A stretch of DNA of 64,000 nt from the NCBI GenBank assembly GCA_041586735.1, contig JBFGZQ010000008.1, positions 1 through 64,000 of the forward strand, written 5' to 3'. The stretch is from Motiliproteus sp041586735 (lineage in GTDB: Bacteria > Pseudomonadota > Gammaproteobacteria > Pseudomonadales > Balneatricaceae). A program made the translations under genes and the position numbers. Every line of letters begins with the position of its first letter. Positions within the stretch are counted from its first letter, which is position 1. The notes below the pieces were generated by a model. It made no database searches, was not told the origin of the DNA, and was given only the letters and a program-made list of their open reading frames with translations. Shown here piece by piece: positions 45,171 through 54,963 of this stretch.

Positions 45171-47516
45171 ATGCAGCACGGATTTTTACTCAGCAGACAC
45201 AGCTTTGATCGTGGCCATCAGACCGAGATCAGCCTCTGGCTGAGCTCTGCCGAGGGTCCGATACAGCTAATCATCCGCGGTGAGCGACCGCTATTTTTCA
45301 TACAGGACGCCGACCAAGCGCGCGTATCAACCGCTCTTGCCAACGCGGGCCTAGACTTCGAACTCCGCCCTCTCAGCCTCAAGACGTTTCAGCAACAGCC
45401 GGTGACGGCGGTGTATTTTCTGACCCTAAAGCATTTCTACCAGGCCCAGGCGCTACTGCAGGCGCTGCAGATCAGCCTGTTTGAGGGTGATATACGTTTG
45501 CACGAGCGCTACCTGATGGAGCGCTCGGCATTGGGGGCCGTCGAATTTCAAGGCCAGCGTCACCAACGGCCAGGGTTCATGCAGATACAAGAGGCCAAAC
45601 TGCGTGGTGCCGATTATACCCCCCACCTCAAGAGGGTCTCGCTGGACCTGGAGTGCTCCCCCAGCGGCGAGCTCTACTCCATCGCCTTGTATGCCGAGGG
45701 GCTAGCACGGGTATTGATGATTGGGGCACCCGAATCGGCTCCCGGTGACATCGTTTGGGTCAGTGATGAGAAGAGCCTGCTGCGGGTGTTTGAAAACACC
45801 CTGAGTGCACTGGATCCCGATCTGATTATCGGCTGGAATCTAGTGAATTTTGATTTCCGGCTGCTATTAAGACGCGCAGAACAGCAGGGGATGCGCTTAC
45901 GGCTAGGGCGAGGCGGCAGCTACGCCCGCTGGCGGGATGCTCGAGACGACAGTAACAGCGGCTTTATCACCCTACCCGGACGCGTGGTGATCGACGGTAT
46001 CGCCGCGCTGAAAACCGCCACCTACCAGTTTTCTAGCTTCAGCCTGGAAGCGGTCGCCCAGCGGCTGCTCGGCCGCGGCAAGCTCAGCGAAGATGTCGAT
46101 ACCCGCCTGGCGAGCATTTGTCGCGACTTTAGCCACAACAAGCCCAAACTGGCCGCCTACAACCTAGAAGACTGCCGCTTGGTGTGGGATATCTTCCAGC
46201 AGACCCATATCCTGCAGTTTTTACTGTTTCGCACCCAGCTCACCGGTCTAGAGCTCGACCGCAGCGGCGGCTCGGTGGCCGCCTTTAGCAACCTGTATCT
46301 GCCCAAACTGCATCGAGCCGGCTATATCGCCCCGAACCTTCCCGAAGGCGGCGGGCTAGCCAGTCCGGGCGGCTATGTGCTGGATTCGGTTCCGGGGCTG
46401 TATCGTCACGTGCTGGTGTTAGATTTCAAGAGCCTGTACCCCTCGATCATCCGCACCTTCAAGATCGACCCCCTCGGGCTGATCGAGGGCTTACTGAGCC
46501 CCGCTAACGCTATCGCGGGCTATCACGGCGCCCGCTTCTCACGCACCCAGCATTTCCTGCCCGATATTATCACCCGGCTGTGGCAACAACGGGACCAGGC
46601 CAAGCAAGCTGGCGATCAGCCGCGATCTCAGGCGCTAAAAATTCTGATGAACTCATTTTATGGCGTGCTGGGTTCGGGGGGCTGCCGCTTTTATGACACC
46701 CGCTTAGCCAGCTCCATCACCTTGCGGGGACAGGAGATCCTCAAACAGACCACCGGCTGGATCGAAGCGCGCGGCCTGAAGGTGATCTATGGCGATACCG
46801 ACTCGCTGTTCGTGCATCTACCAGGACAACCGAGCAACACCGAAGCCGACGCCCTGGGACGACAGCTGACTGCCGAGATCAATCGCCGCTGGCAAATGCT
46901 GCTCAACGAACAGCACGGACTCAGATCATATCTACAACTGCAGTATGAGACCCACTTCGAGCGGTTCCTGATGCCGACGATCCGCGGCAGCGACACCGGC
47001 AGCAAGAAGCGTTATGCGGGACTGATCTGCACGGACGGCGACCAGCGGCTTATTTTTAAAGGTTTGGAAGCGATTCGTAGTGATTGGACCTTGCTGGCCA
47101 AGAGCTTTCAGAACGAGCTTTATCGGCTCATTTTTACCGATCAGGACCCCGCGGCCTACGTGTGCCGCGTCGTGACAGAGACGCGAGCGGGCCAGCGGGA
47201 TGAGCAGCTGGTGTACCGCAAACGTCTGCGCCGCATCCTCAGCCACTACGTGAAGAACATTCCACCCCAGGTTCGCGCGGCACGTCTCGCCGATGCACAT
47301 AACGCACGCCTGGGTAAACCCTTAAAATACCAGCAGCGGGGCACGATCGCCTACCTGATGACGATCAACGGCCCCGAGCCGCTAGAGTATCTACATAGCC
47401 GTATCGATTACCAGCACTATATCGACAAGCAGATCCGACCGATCGCCGATGCGATACTGCCCTTTATCGGGCTCTCCTTTGAGCGCCTGATCGGCACCCA
47501 GATGCGGCTATTCTAA
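45171..47516 (+). CDS. polB: DNA polymerase II (family B)
   Basis: Damage-inducible family B polymerase with 3'-5' exonuclease, used in replication restart and translesion repair. The exonuclease motifs are VSLDLECSPSGELYSIALY and IIGWNLVNFDFRLLLRRAE. Polymerase motif A is DFKSLYPSIIRTF, motif B is LKILMNSFYGVLGS, motif C is YGDTDSLFVH, and KKRYAGLI follows. At 781 residues it matches E. coli Pol II. No clear LexA box (CTGT-N8-ACAG) was seen just upstream. Confidence 0.97.
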   Translation: MQHGFLLSRHSFDRGHQTEISLWLSSAEGPIQLIIRGERPLFFIQDADQARVSTALANAGLDFELRPLSLKTFQQQPVTAVYFLTLKHFYQAQALLQALQISLFEGDIRLHERYLMERSALGAVEFQGQRHQRPGFMQIQEAKLRGADYTPHLKRVSLDLECSPSGELYSIALYAEGLARVLMIGAPESAPGDIVWVSDEKSLLRVFENTLSALDPDLIIGWNLVNFDFRLLLRRAEQQGMRLRLGRGGSYARWRDARDDSNSGFITLPGRVVIDGIAALKTATYQFSSFSLEAVAQRLLGRGKLSEDVDTRLASICRDFSHNKPKLAAYNLEDCRLVWDIFQQTHILQFLLFRTQLTGLELDRSGGSVAAFSNLYLPKLHRAGYIAPNLPEGGGLASPGGYVLDSVPGLYRHVLVLDFKSLYPSIIRTFKIDPLGLIEGLLSPANAIAGYHGARFSRTQHFLPDIITRLWQQRDQAKQAGDQPRSQALKILMNSFYGVLGSGGCRFYDTRLASSITLRGQEILKQTTGWIEARGLKVIYGDTDSLFVHLPGQPSNTEADALGRQLTAEINRRWQMLLNEQHGLRSYLQLQYETHFERFLMPTIRGSDTGSKKRYAGLICTDGDQRLIFKGLEAIRSDWTLLAKSFQNELYRLIFTDQDPAAYVCRVVTETRAGQRDEQLVYRKRLRRILSHYVKNIPPQVRAARLADAHNARLGKPLKYQQRGTIAYLMTINGPEPLEYLHSRIDYQHYIDKQIRPIADAILPFIGLSFERLIGTQMRLF

Positions 47517-47528
47517 CCGCTATTAACC

Positions 47529-47894
47529 CTACTGAATGGCGGTGAGAGTAGCCTCCTCGACCAGGGTCGGATAAAAGTATCCCATCCCAAAATCGGTATC
47601 CAATTTGACCCTACCCACCGCGGTGATCTGCGCGCCCACCTCAGCCGTTTCTTGACTGGTGACGATCACTCGATCGGTATCACCCGAGCCGCTACCGTCC
47701 TGCAGGTGGATAAAGTTTCGCCGCATGATGCCGTTATTTACCTTGATGACCTTGCCGGTAATGCTGACCTGTTGGCTGGCTAACGCGACACGCTGGGCAT
47801 GCAGAGCCTCGACGCTGACCGCATCCGCAGCGATCGATGAGCTAACCACCCCTGAAAGGGTGATCGCGGCCAGGGTCTTAATTACTATATTCAT
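47529..47894 (-). CDS. Small periplasmic OB-fold protein (NrfJ-like)
   Basis: A 121-residue protein with a signal peptide (IKTLAAITLSGVVSSSIAADA, cut near residue 23). The mature part is an OB-fold nucleic-acid-binding-like domain with VSITGKVIKVNNGIMRRNFIHLQDGSGSGDTDRVIV and a C-terminal MGYFYPTLVEEA. Similar exported small proteins are sometimes annotated as NrfJ-related; their role is unknown. It converges on polB, with only 12 bp between the stop codons. Confidence 0.8.
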   Translation of the reverse strand: MNIVIKTLAAITLSGVVSSSIAADAVSVEALHAQRVALASQQVSITGKVIKVNNGIMRRNFIHLQDGSGSGDTDRVIVTSQETAEVGAQITAVGRVKLDTDFGMGYFYPTLVEEATLTAIQ

Positions 47895-48136
47895 GAAGGC
47901 GTCCTTATAAGTGAGAGGGCTTTTCTACCGCAGCCAGAGCAAGAAAAAAATCTAATATTCCGGCGTCTTACTTAAACTTTCAACCTCATATAAAGACTAA
48001 AAATAACTTATTTTGCTATACCCTGGTTTTTACCCTGACAAGGCTGATATATTTTGGCAGCACAATCGCTATATCCATAAGATGTTAGACACCCGCCTCC
48101 GCCTACTAACAGCCCTACAGGACTCTAGATAACAGG

Positions 48137-48607
48137 ATGCCCACCCCGTCTATCCGACATCGACACCTACCCGACGTTGCCTGCATGCTGTTATGTATCG
48201 CGCTGCTGCAGCTATCAGCGCCCGTGGTCGCCGATCCCCTGCCTACCGATACTGTCAGGGTGTATGTCAATAGTAGCGCACCCTCCTCCGAACTCTCAGA
48301 TACGGTACTGCGCTCTATTTTTTCCATGCATCTGACGTTGTGGCCAGACGGGTCACCGATTCGAGTCGTGGTGTTAAACGATGTCCACCCCGTGCATCGG
48401 CAATTCAGCAAATCGGTATTGGGGCTTTTCCCCTACCAACTCAGGCAGATATGGGATAAAGGGGTGTTCTCCGGTACCGGTGAAGCGCCGATCCAGGCAA
48501 CCAACGAACAACAGATGCTCGAGACTCTAGCAACCACACCCGGCGCCATTGGCTATCTACTTCAGCAACCGATAACAGAGGGCATCGAACTTGTTGAGCG
48601 GCCATAG
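48137..48607 (+). CDS. Short PstS-like periplasmic binding protein
   Basis: 156 residues with an N-terminal signal segment (CMLLCIALLQLSAPVVADPL). The rest resembles one lobe of phosphate-type binding proteins (PBP-like-2): VYVNSSAPSSELSDTVLRSIFSMHLTLWPDGSPIRVVVLN and a late TTPGAIGYLLQQP. It is too short for a full two-lobe receptor and has no transporter beside it. Its end nearly meets the following porin gene and a GGDEF-EAL gene comes next, which suggests a sensing role. This is inference. Confidence 0.75.
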   Translation: MPTPSIRHRHLPDVACMLLCIALLQLSAPVVADPLPTDTVRVYVNSSAPSSELSDTVLRSIFSMHLTLWPDGSPIRVVVLNDVHPVHRQFSKSVLGLFPYQLRQIWDKGVFSGTGEAPIQATNEQQMLETLATTPGAIGYLLQQPITEGIELVERP

Positions 48608-48635
48608 CACAAAGAAAAAAAATACCACGCATAAA

Positions 48636-49787
48636 ATGACAGCAGCATTCCAGCTCCCACTACTGCTGCTGACGCTGCTTGCACAGCACCAGGCGGCTGC
48701 AGAGATGCGTGGCAGCTGGAATGGCTTTATCTCCCAAGGCTGGATACTCAGTGACCACAATAATTTCTATGGCGACTCGGATGGCACCCGGGGCTCTTTC
48801 GATTACCGAGAACTGGGACTCAACGCTGTCCTTCAGGCAACCCCTCAGCTAAAGCTCAATGCCCAGCTTCTCTCTCGCTGGGCGGGCGCCACCAGCAGCG
48901 GTGAGGCTGACGTGGATTACCTGTTCGCGGACTGGTCGCTGCAACAGCAGCTCGATCAACAAGCGGGTGTGCGGTTCGGTCGAATTAAAAATGCCTATGG
49001 GTTCTTCAACGAAACCCGCGATATCGCCTTTACTCGGCCCGGCATCACCATGCCGCAATCGATCTATTTTGATCAGGCAAGAGAGCCATTGTTAGCTTCA
49101 GATGGCATCGCGCTCTATTACCGCAAGGCCACGAATCTAGGCCAATGGCTGGTCGATCTGCAATACGGCAAGCTGCAGGCAGGGGATTCAACCGAAGCGA
49201 TCTTTATGGGTCGACCCAGGGACGGCAGCTTTAGCGGTAGCCAGGCGAGACTGGCTCGGATTATTTTCGAGCCGAGCGGCGCGCACTGGCGCTTTGGACT
49301 CACAGGCTTCGATGCAGAGCTACCCTTCAGCCCCGGAGAGATTAGCCTGCTGATCACGATCGTCTCGGCTCAATACAACCTAGAGTACTGGAGTTTCACC
49401 ACCGAAGCGCTACAGGGCAAAACCCGCTGGCAGGATCTGGGACCAGGGTTCGCCGAGGAGAAAACGATGCGTTCCTTCTACCTGCAGCTAGATCATCGCC
49501 TCGGTAACCAGTGGCAAGTCATGCTGCGCTTCGATCGCCAGAAACTGGACAAGGATGATCCACAGGGTGAAGCCTTCAACCGGCAAACAGGACAACCCGG
49601 ACACCTGCAGTTTGCTCGAGACTGGACGCTGGGGCTCCGCTACCAACCTAACCGCCACTTGGATTTTAGTGCAGAACTCCATCGCATAGAGGGCAGTTCC
49701 TGGCTATTTAAACAGGACAACCCAGCCCCCAACACCCTAGTAAAAAATTGGAAGATGCTGATGTTGCAGGCCGCTTACCGCTTTTGA
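48636..49787 (+). CDS. Outer-membrane porin-like beta-barrel protein
   Basis: About 383 residues. A signal peptide (LPLLLLTLLAQHQAAAE) is followed by a mature chain rich in alternating hydrophobic residues, aromatic girdle residues and short turns, ending in the C-terminal Phe of AAYRF that barrels use for assembly. Segments such as GVRFGRIKNAYGFFNETRD and FEPSGAHWRFGLTGFDAEL are typical of bacterial porin-like proteins. The solute is unknown. The start is uncertain: the ATG at 48636 has a weak ribosome site, and an in-frame TTG at 48591 overlaps the previous gene. Confidence 0.78.
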   Translation: MTAAFQLPLLLLTLLAQHQAAAEMRGSWNGFISQGWILSDHNNFYGDSDGTRGSFDYRELGLNAVLQATPQLKLNAQLLSRWAGATSSGEADVDYLFADWSLQQQLDQQAGVRFGRIKNAYGFFNETRDIAFTRPGITMPQSIYFDQAREPLLASDGIALYYRKATNLGQWLVDLQYGKLQAGDSTEAIFMGRPRDGSFSGSQARLARIIFEPSGAHWRFGLTGFDAELPFSPGEISLLITIVSAQYNLEYWSFTTEALQGKTRWQDLGPGFAEEKTMRSFYLQLDHRLGNQWQVMLRFDRQKLDKDDPQGEAFNRQTGQPGHLQFARDWTLGLRYQPNRHLDFSAELHRIEGSSWLFKQDNPAPNTLVKNWKMLMLQAAYRF

Positions 49788-49872
49788 AAGACCCCGAATC
49801 AGGTCCAATCCATACCGTTAGCAGCAACCATAGCGGCTGTCTTCTGAAAAAGTTCGAACGTACGGGGAGCTC

Positions 49873-52749
49873 ATGAAAAAACGATTTTTCAGTTTGAAAT
49901 GGAAGCTGCTGCTGCTGATGTCAGCAGTCTTCTTTATCATCGCCCTAGGAGTTTCCTGGATCTCCTATCTGCGCGCAGAGCAGCAACTACAACAACGACT
50001 GGAGACCCATCAGCAACAAAGCCTCAGACTACTAGACAGCCAGATAGCCTCGGTCCAGCAGCTATTGATTAAGCGCCTGGAGTACCTGAGCCTGCTGGTT
50101 CAGCCAGATAGCCAACCCCTGCCCCCCGCCGAGTTACTAGCCCAGCTGAACTTGCAGTTCTCACACACCCAGTGGCTCTGGGGGCTGGAGCAGCTCCAAG
50201 CCCATTCTGCCGCCGAAGGATTAGTATTCCAACAAGGTCCTGACAACCCGCGACTACAGCGGTTAACCCAGCAAGCGATAGCCAGCGAGCAACCCGCCGT
50301 GGGAATCAGCTGTGATAGCCGTTGCCACGTGCTGGCCGCGGTGCCCATTATTCTAGCTCAGGGCGAAGTCGGTAGCCTGGGGATCGCTATATCGATTGCA
50401 GACATCGTATTGCAAGCCCAGCAGCGCAGCGGCTGGGAGACCGGCGTGTTGCTGCAAGCGGCATCCCCAGCCACCGCAGCACTGCCCGAGTGGCAGCTCG
50501 ATGTGGCTGCGCTAAGCAACAAAAACAAAACATTACCGCTATTAATCGCTCTCGCCCACAAGCACCCCCTTATTAAAGAGGGCACTTACCAGCAGCAACT
50601 ATCAGGACAGAATATCGAGGTGTCATTGATCCCGATCAATGGCCTTGAAGCGGGTAGCACAGCGTTTTGGATTCAGATCGCCGACGTCAGCGACGATTAC
50701 CGGGCGATCAAGAGCGCCTTTATTACCCAGCTAACCATCACCCTGAGCGCCCTGCTGATCAGTGGCCTGCTGCTAGTACTGCTACTGCATCGCCCCTTAG
50801 ACAGACTGGCTCGCGTCGCCAGCAGCCTGCCCTTATTGGCACGGCGCGATTTTAATCGGATCCGTGAACAGCTGCAGCAACACACCCCCCATCCTCGGCT
50901 AGGCTCCGCCGATGAACTCAGCATGCTGGTGACCAGCAGCCTACAACTAGCCGATGAACTGCAACAGCTCGATCGCGAGATGCGCAGCCGTAATCTCAAG
51001 CTACAGCGCAAAAGCATGGCACTCTCCAGACAGAGCGACCTTGTCTCTGGGTTACTCGATAATGCCCAGGCGGTGATCCTGGTACAGGACAACCAGGGAT
51101 GCTGTAAAAGTTTGAATAAGTTTGGACGCACACTGTTCGGGTACGTCAAGCCGCAAACCCAGCCGCAACTTTTTTCCGAGTCGTTCGGTGCCCTCGACGC
51201 CGAGCAACGGGCACACTTAGATGAACTCTATGCCGGAGTTCGACACCTATATCGCCACCAAACCGAATGCAATGACGCCCTAGGGAATTCGCACAGCATC
51301 TCCTGGATTCATTCATCGTTGACCCAGCAGGACCGCTCCAACAGCATCCTCAGTATCGGCATGGATGTCAGCGAACAGATGCGGGTACAGCAGCAACTGC
51401 ATTGGCTCGCCAACCATGACTCGCTGACCAAACTGCCCAACCGCAGCCATCTGCAGCAACAACTCAGCCATAGAATAGCTCTGGCTCAAGAGAGCCAGAG
51501 CAAGCTGGCGGTACTTTTCTGCGATTTGGATAATTTCAAACAGATCAACGACAGCCTCGGCCATCCGCTGGGTGACGCGTTACTGACGCAGGTGGCGGAG
51601 CGGCTAACGGCCCTGGTCAGACGTCAGGATATGGTCGCTCGACTCGGCGGCGATGAGTTCATCATCCTGCTAGACAATCTGGCCAATACCGACAACGCCA
51701 CCCAAGTCGCGGATAAGCTGCTGCGCAGCCTGGAAGCGCCCTGCATCATCGACGCCCAAGAGCTGTTTGTTTCCGCTAGTATCGGCATCGCCCTGTACCC
51801 GCAAGACGGACATGATACGACTACGCTGATCAAACACGCCGATCTGGCCATGTATCAGTCCAAAGCCACCGGCCGTAAACGCTTTTCACTTTACACGCCG
51901 GAGCAGTCGCTGGGTTTGGAAGAGCGTTTAAGCCTCGGCGCCAGCTTACGCCATGGGCTCGAACGCAACGAGTTCGTGCTTTACTATCAACCTCAACTGG
52001 ATATCGATGCCCAGCAGGTGATCGGCGTCGAAGCACTGATCCGCTGGAACCACCCGACTCGGGGGATGGTGCCACCGGACAAGTTCATTAGCATCGCCGA
52101 GGAGACCGGTCAGATCGTCGACATCGGCCGCTGGGTCATCATCGAAGCCTGCACCCAGCTCCAGCGCTGGCTGGCGCAGGGTCTGCCCGAGATATGCATG
52201 GCCATTAACCTGGCGGGACCGCAAATCATGTCGAATCAACTGATCGATGATATACGTCAGGCCTTAGCGCAAACCGGCGTCAATCCAAAGCTAATTGAGT
52301 TTGAGGTTACCGAGGGCTTTATCATGAGCCAACCGGAGAACACCATCATCCGCCTTAATGCGTTAAAGGCGCTGGGTATCAGCCTATCGATTGATGATTT
52401 TGGCACCGGCTACTCCTCACTGAGTTATCTAAAAAAATTGCCGGTCGACAAACTCAAGATCGATAAATCTTTTGTCTTTGATATCGGCCGCGACGCCAGC
52501 GATGAGGCTATTGCCAAGGCGGTGATCGCGCTGGGGCAAAGCATGAAGCTGAAGGTGATCGCCGAAGGCGTCGAAGAGTTGCGGCATATAGAATTTCTGC
52601 GCAGCAACGGTTGCGATGAACTGCAGGGCTTTTATTTCAGCAAGCCCCTACCCGCCGATGAGTGCGCCCGCTACATCCGCGAATACCAGCCACCGGTATT
52701 GCCGCAGCACGCCACCGCTGGTGAAGGACTCAGCGTGACAGAAATTTAA
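49873..52749 (+). CDS. Membrane GGDEF-EAL cyclic-di-GMP protein
   Basis: 958 residues. A transmembrane helix near residues 11-28, a periplasmic domain to about 280 (with a Cys pair, CDSRC), a second helix around 285-307, then a HAMP-like linker, a PAS domain (about 390-500), a GGDEF domain and an EAL domain. The cyclase motif GGDEF is intact in ARLGGDEFIILLD, after FCDLDNFKQINDSLGH. The EAL motif is intact in GVEALIRWNHP, with DDFGTGYSSLSYL and EGVEE also present. Both activities are therefore possible. It follows the PstS-like and porin genes and overlaps the convergent CoxE gene by 20 bp at its 3' end. Confidence 0.93.
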   Translation: MKKRFFSLKWKLLLLMSAVFFIIALGVSWISYLRAEQQLQQRLETHQQQSLRLLDSQIASVQQLLIKRLEYLSLLVQPDSQPLPPAELLAQLNLQFSHTQWLWGLEQLQAHSAAEGLVFQQGPDNPRLQRLTQQAIASEQPAVGISCDSRCHVLAAVPIILAQGEVGSLGIAISIADIVLQAQQRSGWETGVLLQAASPATAALPEWQLDVAALSNKNKTLPLLIALAHKHPLIKEGTYQQQLSGQNIEVSLIPINGLEAGSTAFWIQIADVSDDYRAIKSAFITQLTITLSALLISGLLLVLLLHRPLDRLARVASSLPLLARRDFNRIREQLQQHTPHPRLGSADELSMLVTSSLQLADELQQLDREMRSRNLKLQRKSMALSRQSDLVSGLLDNAQAVILVQDNQGCCKSLNKFGRTLFGYVKPQTQPQLFSESFGALDAEQRAHLDELYAGVRHLYRHQTECNDALGNSHSISWIHSSLTQQDRSNSILSIGMDVSEQMRVQQQLHWLANHDSLTKLPNRSHLQQQLSHRIALAQESQSKLAVLFCDLDNFKQINDSLGHPLGDALLTQVAERLTALVRRQDMVARLGGDEFIILLDNLANTDNATQVADKLLRSLEAPCIIDAQELFVSASIGIALYPQDGHDTTTLIKHADLAMYQSKATGRKRFSLYTPEQSLGLEERLSLGASLRHGLERNEFVLYYQPQLDIDAQQVIGVEALIRWNHPTRGMVPPDKFISIAEETGQIVDIGRWVIIEACTQLQRWLAQGLPEICMAINLAGPQIMSNQLIDDIRQALAQTGVNPKLIEFEVTEGFIMSQPENTIIRLNALKALGISLSIDDFGTGYSSLSYLKKLPVDKLKIDKSFVFDIGRDASDEAIAKAVIALGQSMKLKVIAEGVEELRHIEFLRSNGCDELQGFYFSKPLPADECARYIREYQPPVLPQHATAGEGLSVTEI

Positions 52750-53911
52750 TGCTGCGCTCCATCCCCTCTAAGGTTAACGGATACATATGCCCGGCAAATT
52801 GGTTGCGGATCATACTGATCGACTGAGTATAGCTCCAGTGCGATTCCGCCATCGGATTCAACCACAGGGTCTTGGGCCAGTGATCGAGCACCCGCTGTAA
52901 CCACAGCTGCCCGGGCTCCTCGTTATAATGCTCGACACTGCCGTGCGGGTAAGCAATCTCGTAAGGTGACATCGAGGCATCGCCGATAAAGATCACCCGA
53001 TAATCCGAACCGTAGGTATGGAGTAGATCCTGGGTGGGAATCGATTCACTAAAACGCCGTGCATTATCCTTCCATACTTTTTCGTACAGGCAGTTATGGA
53101 AATAGAAATACTCCAGATGTTTAAACTCGCTGCGAGCCGCAGAAAACAGCTGTTCACACTGGCGGATATAGGGATCCATCGACCCGCCGACATCGAAAAA
53201 CAACAATAACTTAGCCGCATTATGCCGCTCAGGTACCATCTTGAGATCGAGATAACCGGCATTGCTGGCCGTGGCGCGGATGGTATCCTCGAGATCGAGC
53301 TCCTCAGCCGCACCGGTGCGGGCAAATTTGCGCAGTTTACGCAGCGCTACCTTGATATTGCGGGTGCCCAGCTCGACGTTATCATCCAGATCGCGAAACT
53401 GGCGCTTCTCCCAGACTTTCACCGCCCGCTGGTGCTTACTTTCACCGCCGATGCGTACGCCTTCAGGGTGATAGCCCCCGTGTCCAAACGGCGAGGTGCC
53501 GCCGGTGCCGATCCACTTACTACCGCCGGCATGTCGGCCCTGCTGCTCTTCCAGGCGCTGCTTCAGGGTCTCCAGCAGCTTATCCAAGCCGCCCAGCGCT
53601 TCGATCTGCGCCTTCTCCTCCTCGGTCAGCTGTTTGAGAAAGTCGGCTCGTAACCAATCTTCGGGAATCAACGCCTCGACCAGCCCTTCGCCTTCCAGGT
53701 TCGCCAAGCCATTAAAGTAACGAGAAAAAGCCTGATCGAAGCGGTCAAAAAACTTCTCATCCTTGACCAGACAGAGGCGCGCCAGCAGATAAAACTGCTC
53801 CAGGTTGGCAAACACCAAACCCTGCTGCAACGCTTCGATCAGGGTCAACAGCTCTTTGAGAGTGGCCGGCACCCGGCTTTTGCGCAGCGCGCCAAAAAAA
53901 TCGATTAGCAT
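52730..53911 (-). CDS. CoxE-type VWA-domain protein
   Basis: 393 residues of the VWA_CoxE family. The C-terminal half has a VWA-like domain with LLFFDVGGSMDPYIRQCEQLF; the MIDAS motif reads D-V-G-G-S rather than the standard DxSxS, a form I know from this family. HTYGSDYRVIFIGDASMSPYEI follows. The N-terminal half is charged and helical. Such proteins work with MoxR ATPases in assembling or activating enzyme complexes. The MoxR gene is 42 bp upstream on the same strand. The client protein is unknown. Confidence 0.88.
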   Translation of the reverse strand: MLIDFFGALRKSRVPATLKELLTLIEALQQGLVFANLEQFYLLARLCLVKDEKFFDRFDQAFSRYFNGLANLEGEGLVEALIPEDWLRADFLKQLTEEEKAQIEALGGLDKLLETLKQRLEEQQGRHAGGSKWIGTGGTSPFGHGGYHPEGVRIGGESKHQRAVKVWEKRQFRDLDDNVELGTRNIKVALRKLRKFARTGAAEELDLEDTIRATASNAGYLDLKMVPERHNAAKLLLFFDVGGSMDPYIRQCEQLFSAARSEFKHLEYFYFHNCLYEKVWKDNARRFSESIPTQDLLHTYGSDYRVIFIGDASMSPYEIAYPHGSVEHYNEEPGQLWLQRVLDHWPKTLWLNPMAESHWSYTQSISMIRNQFAGHMYPLTLEGMERSIKFLSR

Positions 53912-53953
53912 AAATAATTCCGATCACCCATTTCAATAACGACAAGCGGGCGG

Positions 53954-54799
53954 CTAGCGGGCTTCACGGCGAGCCATAAATGCCAGCCGCTCTAACATCT
54001 GTACATCCTGCTCATTTTTCAGCAACGCGCCATAGAGCGGTGGAATCGCCTTGCTTGGATCGCGGTTAGCCAGCACCTCCGGGGAGATATTATCGGCCAT
54101 CAGCAACTTCAACCAATCGATCAACTCGGAGGTCGAGGGCTTCTTCTTCAAGCCATTGACGTCGCGCACCTGGAAAAACAGCTCCATCGCCTGCTGTACC
54201 AGCTGGCGCTGGATGTCGGGATAGTGAACCTCGACGATTTTTTGCATCGTCGCTTTATCCGGAAACTGGATATAGTGAAAAAAGCAGCGCCGCAAAAACG
54301 CATCAGGCAGCTCTTTTTCGTTATTTGAGGTGATGATGATAATCGGCCGATGCTTCGCTTGGATCCGCTCGCCGGTCTCGTAGACAAAGAACTCCATCTT
54401 ATCCAACTCAACCAGCAGGTCATTAGGAAACTCGATATCGGCCTTGTCGATCTCATCGATCAGCAACACCACCTGCTCGTCCGCTGTGAAAGCCTGCCAC
54501 AACAACCCTTTGCGGATATAGTTGTTGATATCATGCACCCGCTCATCACCGAGCTGGGAATCACGCAGCCGCGACACCGCATCGTAATCATACAGTCCCT
54601 GCTGTGCCTTGGTGGTCGATTTGATATGCCAGCGCAACAACGGCTTAGCCAGTGCATCAGCCAACTCTTCAGCCAGCATGGTCTTGCCGGTACCCGGCTC
54701 CCCCTTGACTAGCAATGGACGCTGCAGGGTGATGGCGGCGTTCACCGCCATTCTAAGATCGTCGGTGGCGACGTATTGATCGGTACCTTCAAAATGCAT
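53954..54799 (-). CDS. MoxR-family AAA+ ATPase
   Basis: About 281 residues. The Walker A is GEPGTGKTMLAEELA, the Walker B is VVLLIDEIDKAD, and sensor 1 is IIIITSNNEKELPDAFLRRCFFHYIQFP. Members act as chaperone-like ATPases with VWA partners to insert metals or activate oxidoreductases. The ATG at 54799 is preferred, with GGAG seven bases upstream; earlier ATGs at 54814 and 54811 have no such site. It is immediately upstream of the VWA partner gene. Confidence 0.94.
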   Translation of the reverse strand: MHFEGTDQYVATDDLRMAVNAAITLQRPLLVKGEPGTGKTMLAEELADALAKPLLRWHIKSTTKAQQGLYDYDAVSRLRDSQLGDERVHDINNYIRKGLLWQAFTADEQVVLLIDEIDKADIEFPNDLLVELDKMEFFVYETGERIQAKHRPIIIITSNNEKELPDAFLRRCFFHYIQFPDKATMQKIVEVHYPDIQRQLVQQAMELFFQVRDVNGLKKKPSTSELIDWLKLLMADNISPEVLANRDPSKAIPPLYGALLKNEQDVQMLERLAFMARREAR

Positions 54800-54963
54800 A
54801 ACGGGCTCCATCAAATGGCAGGGGTAATGGAAAACCCGTAGTTTAACAGATTCTCGCGCCCGAAGAATGGCAAACGCGAGGCTAAACCCTAGCGTGCCTA
54901 AAAATGGGCTACGCTTAAACCTTACAGAGCCGCTGCTTGTTGAGGTACTCAGAGGAGATTGAT

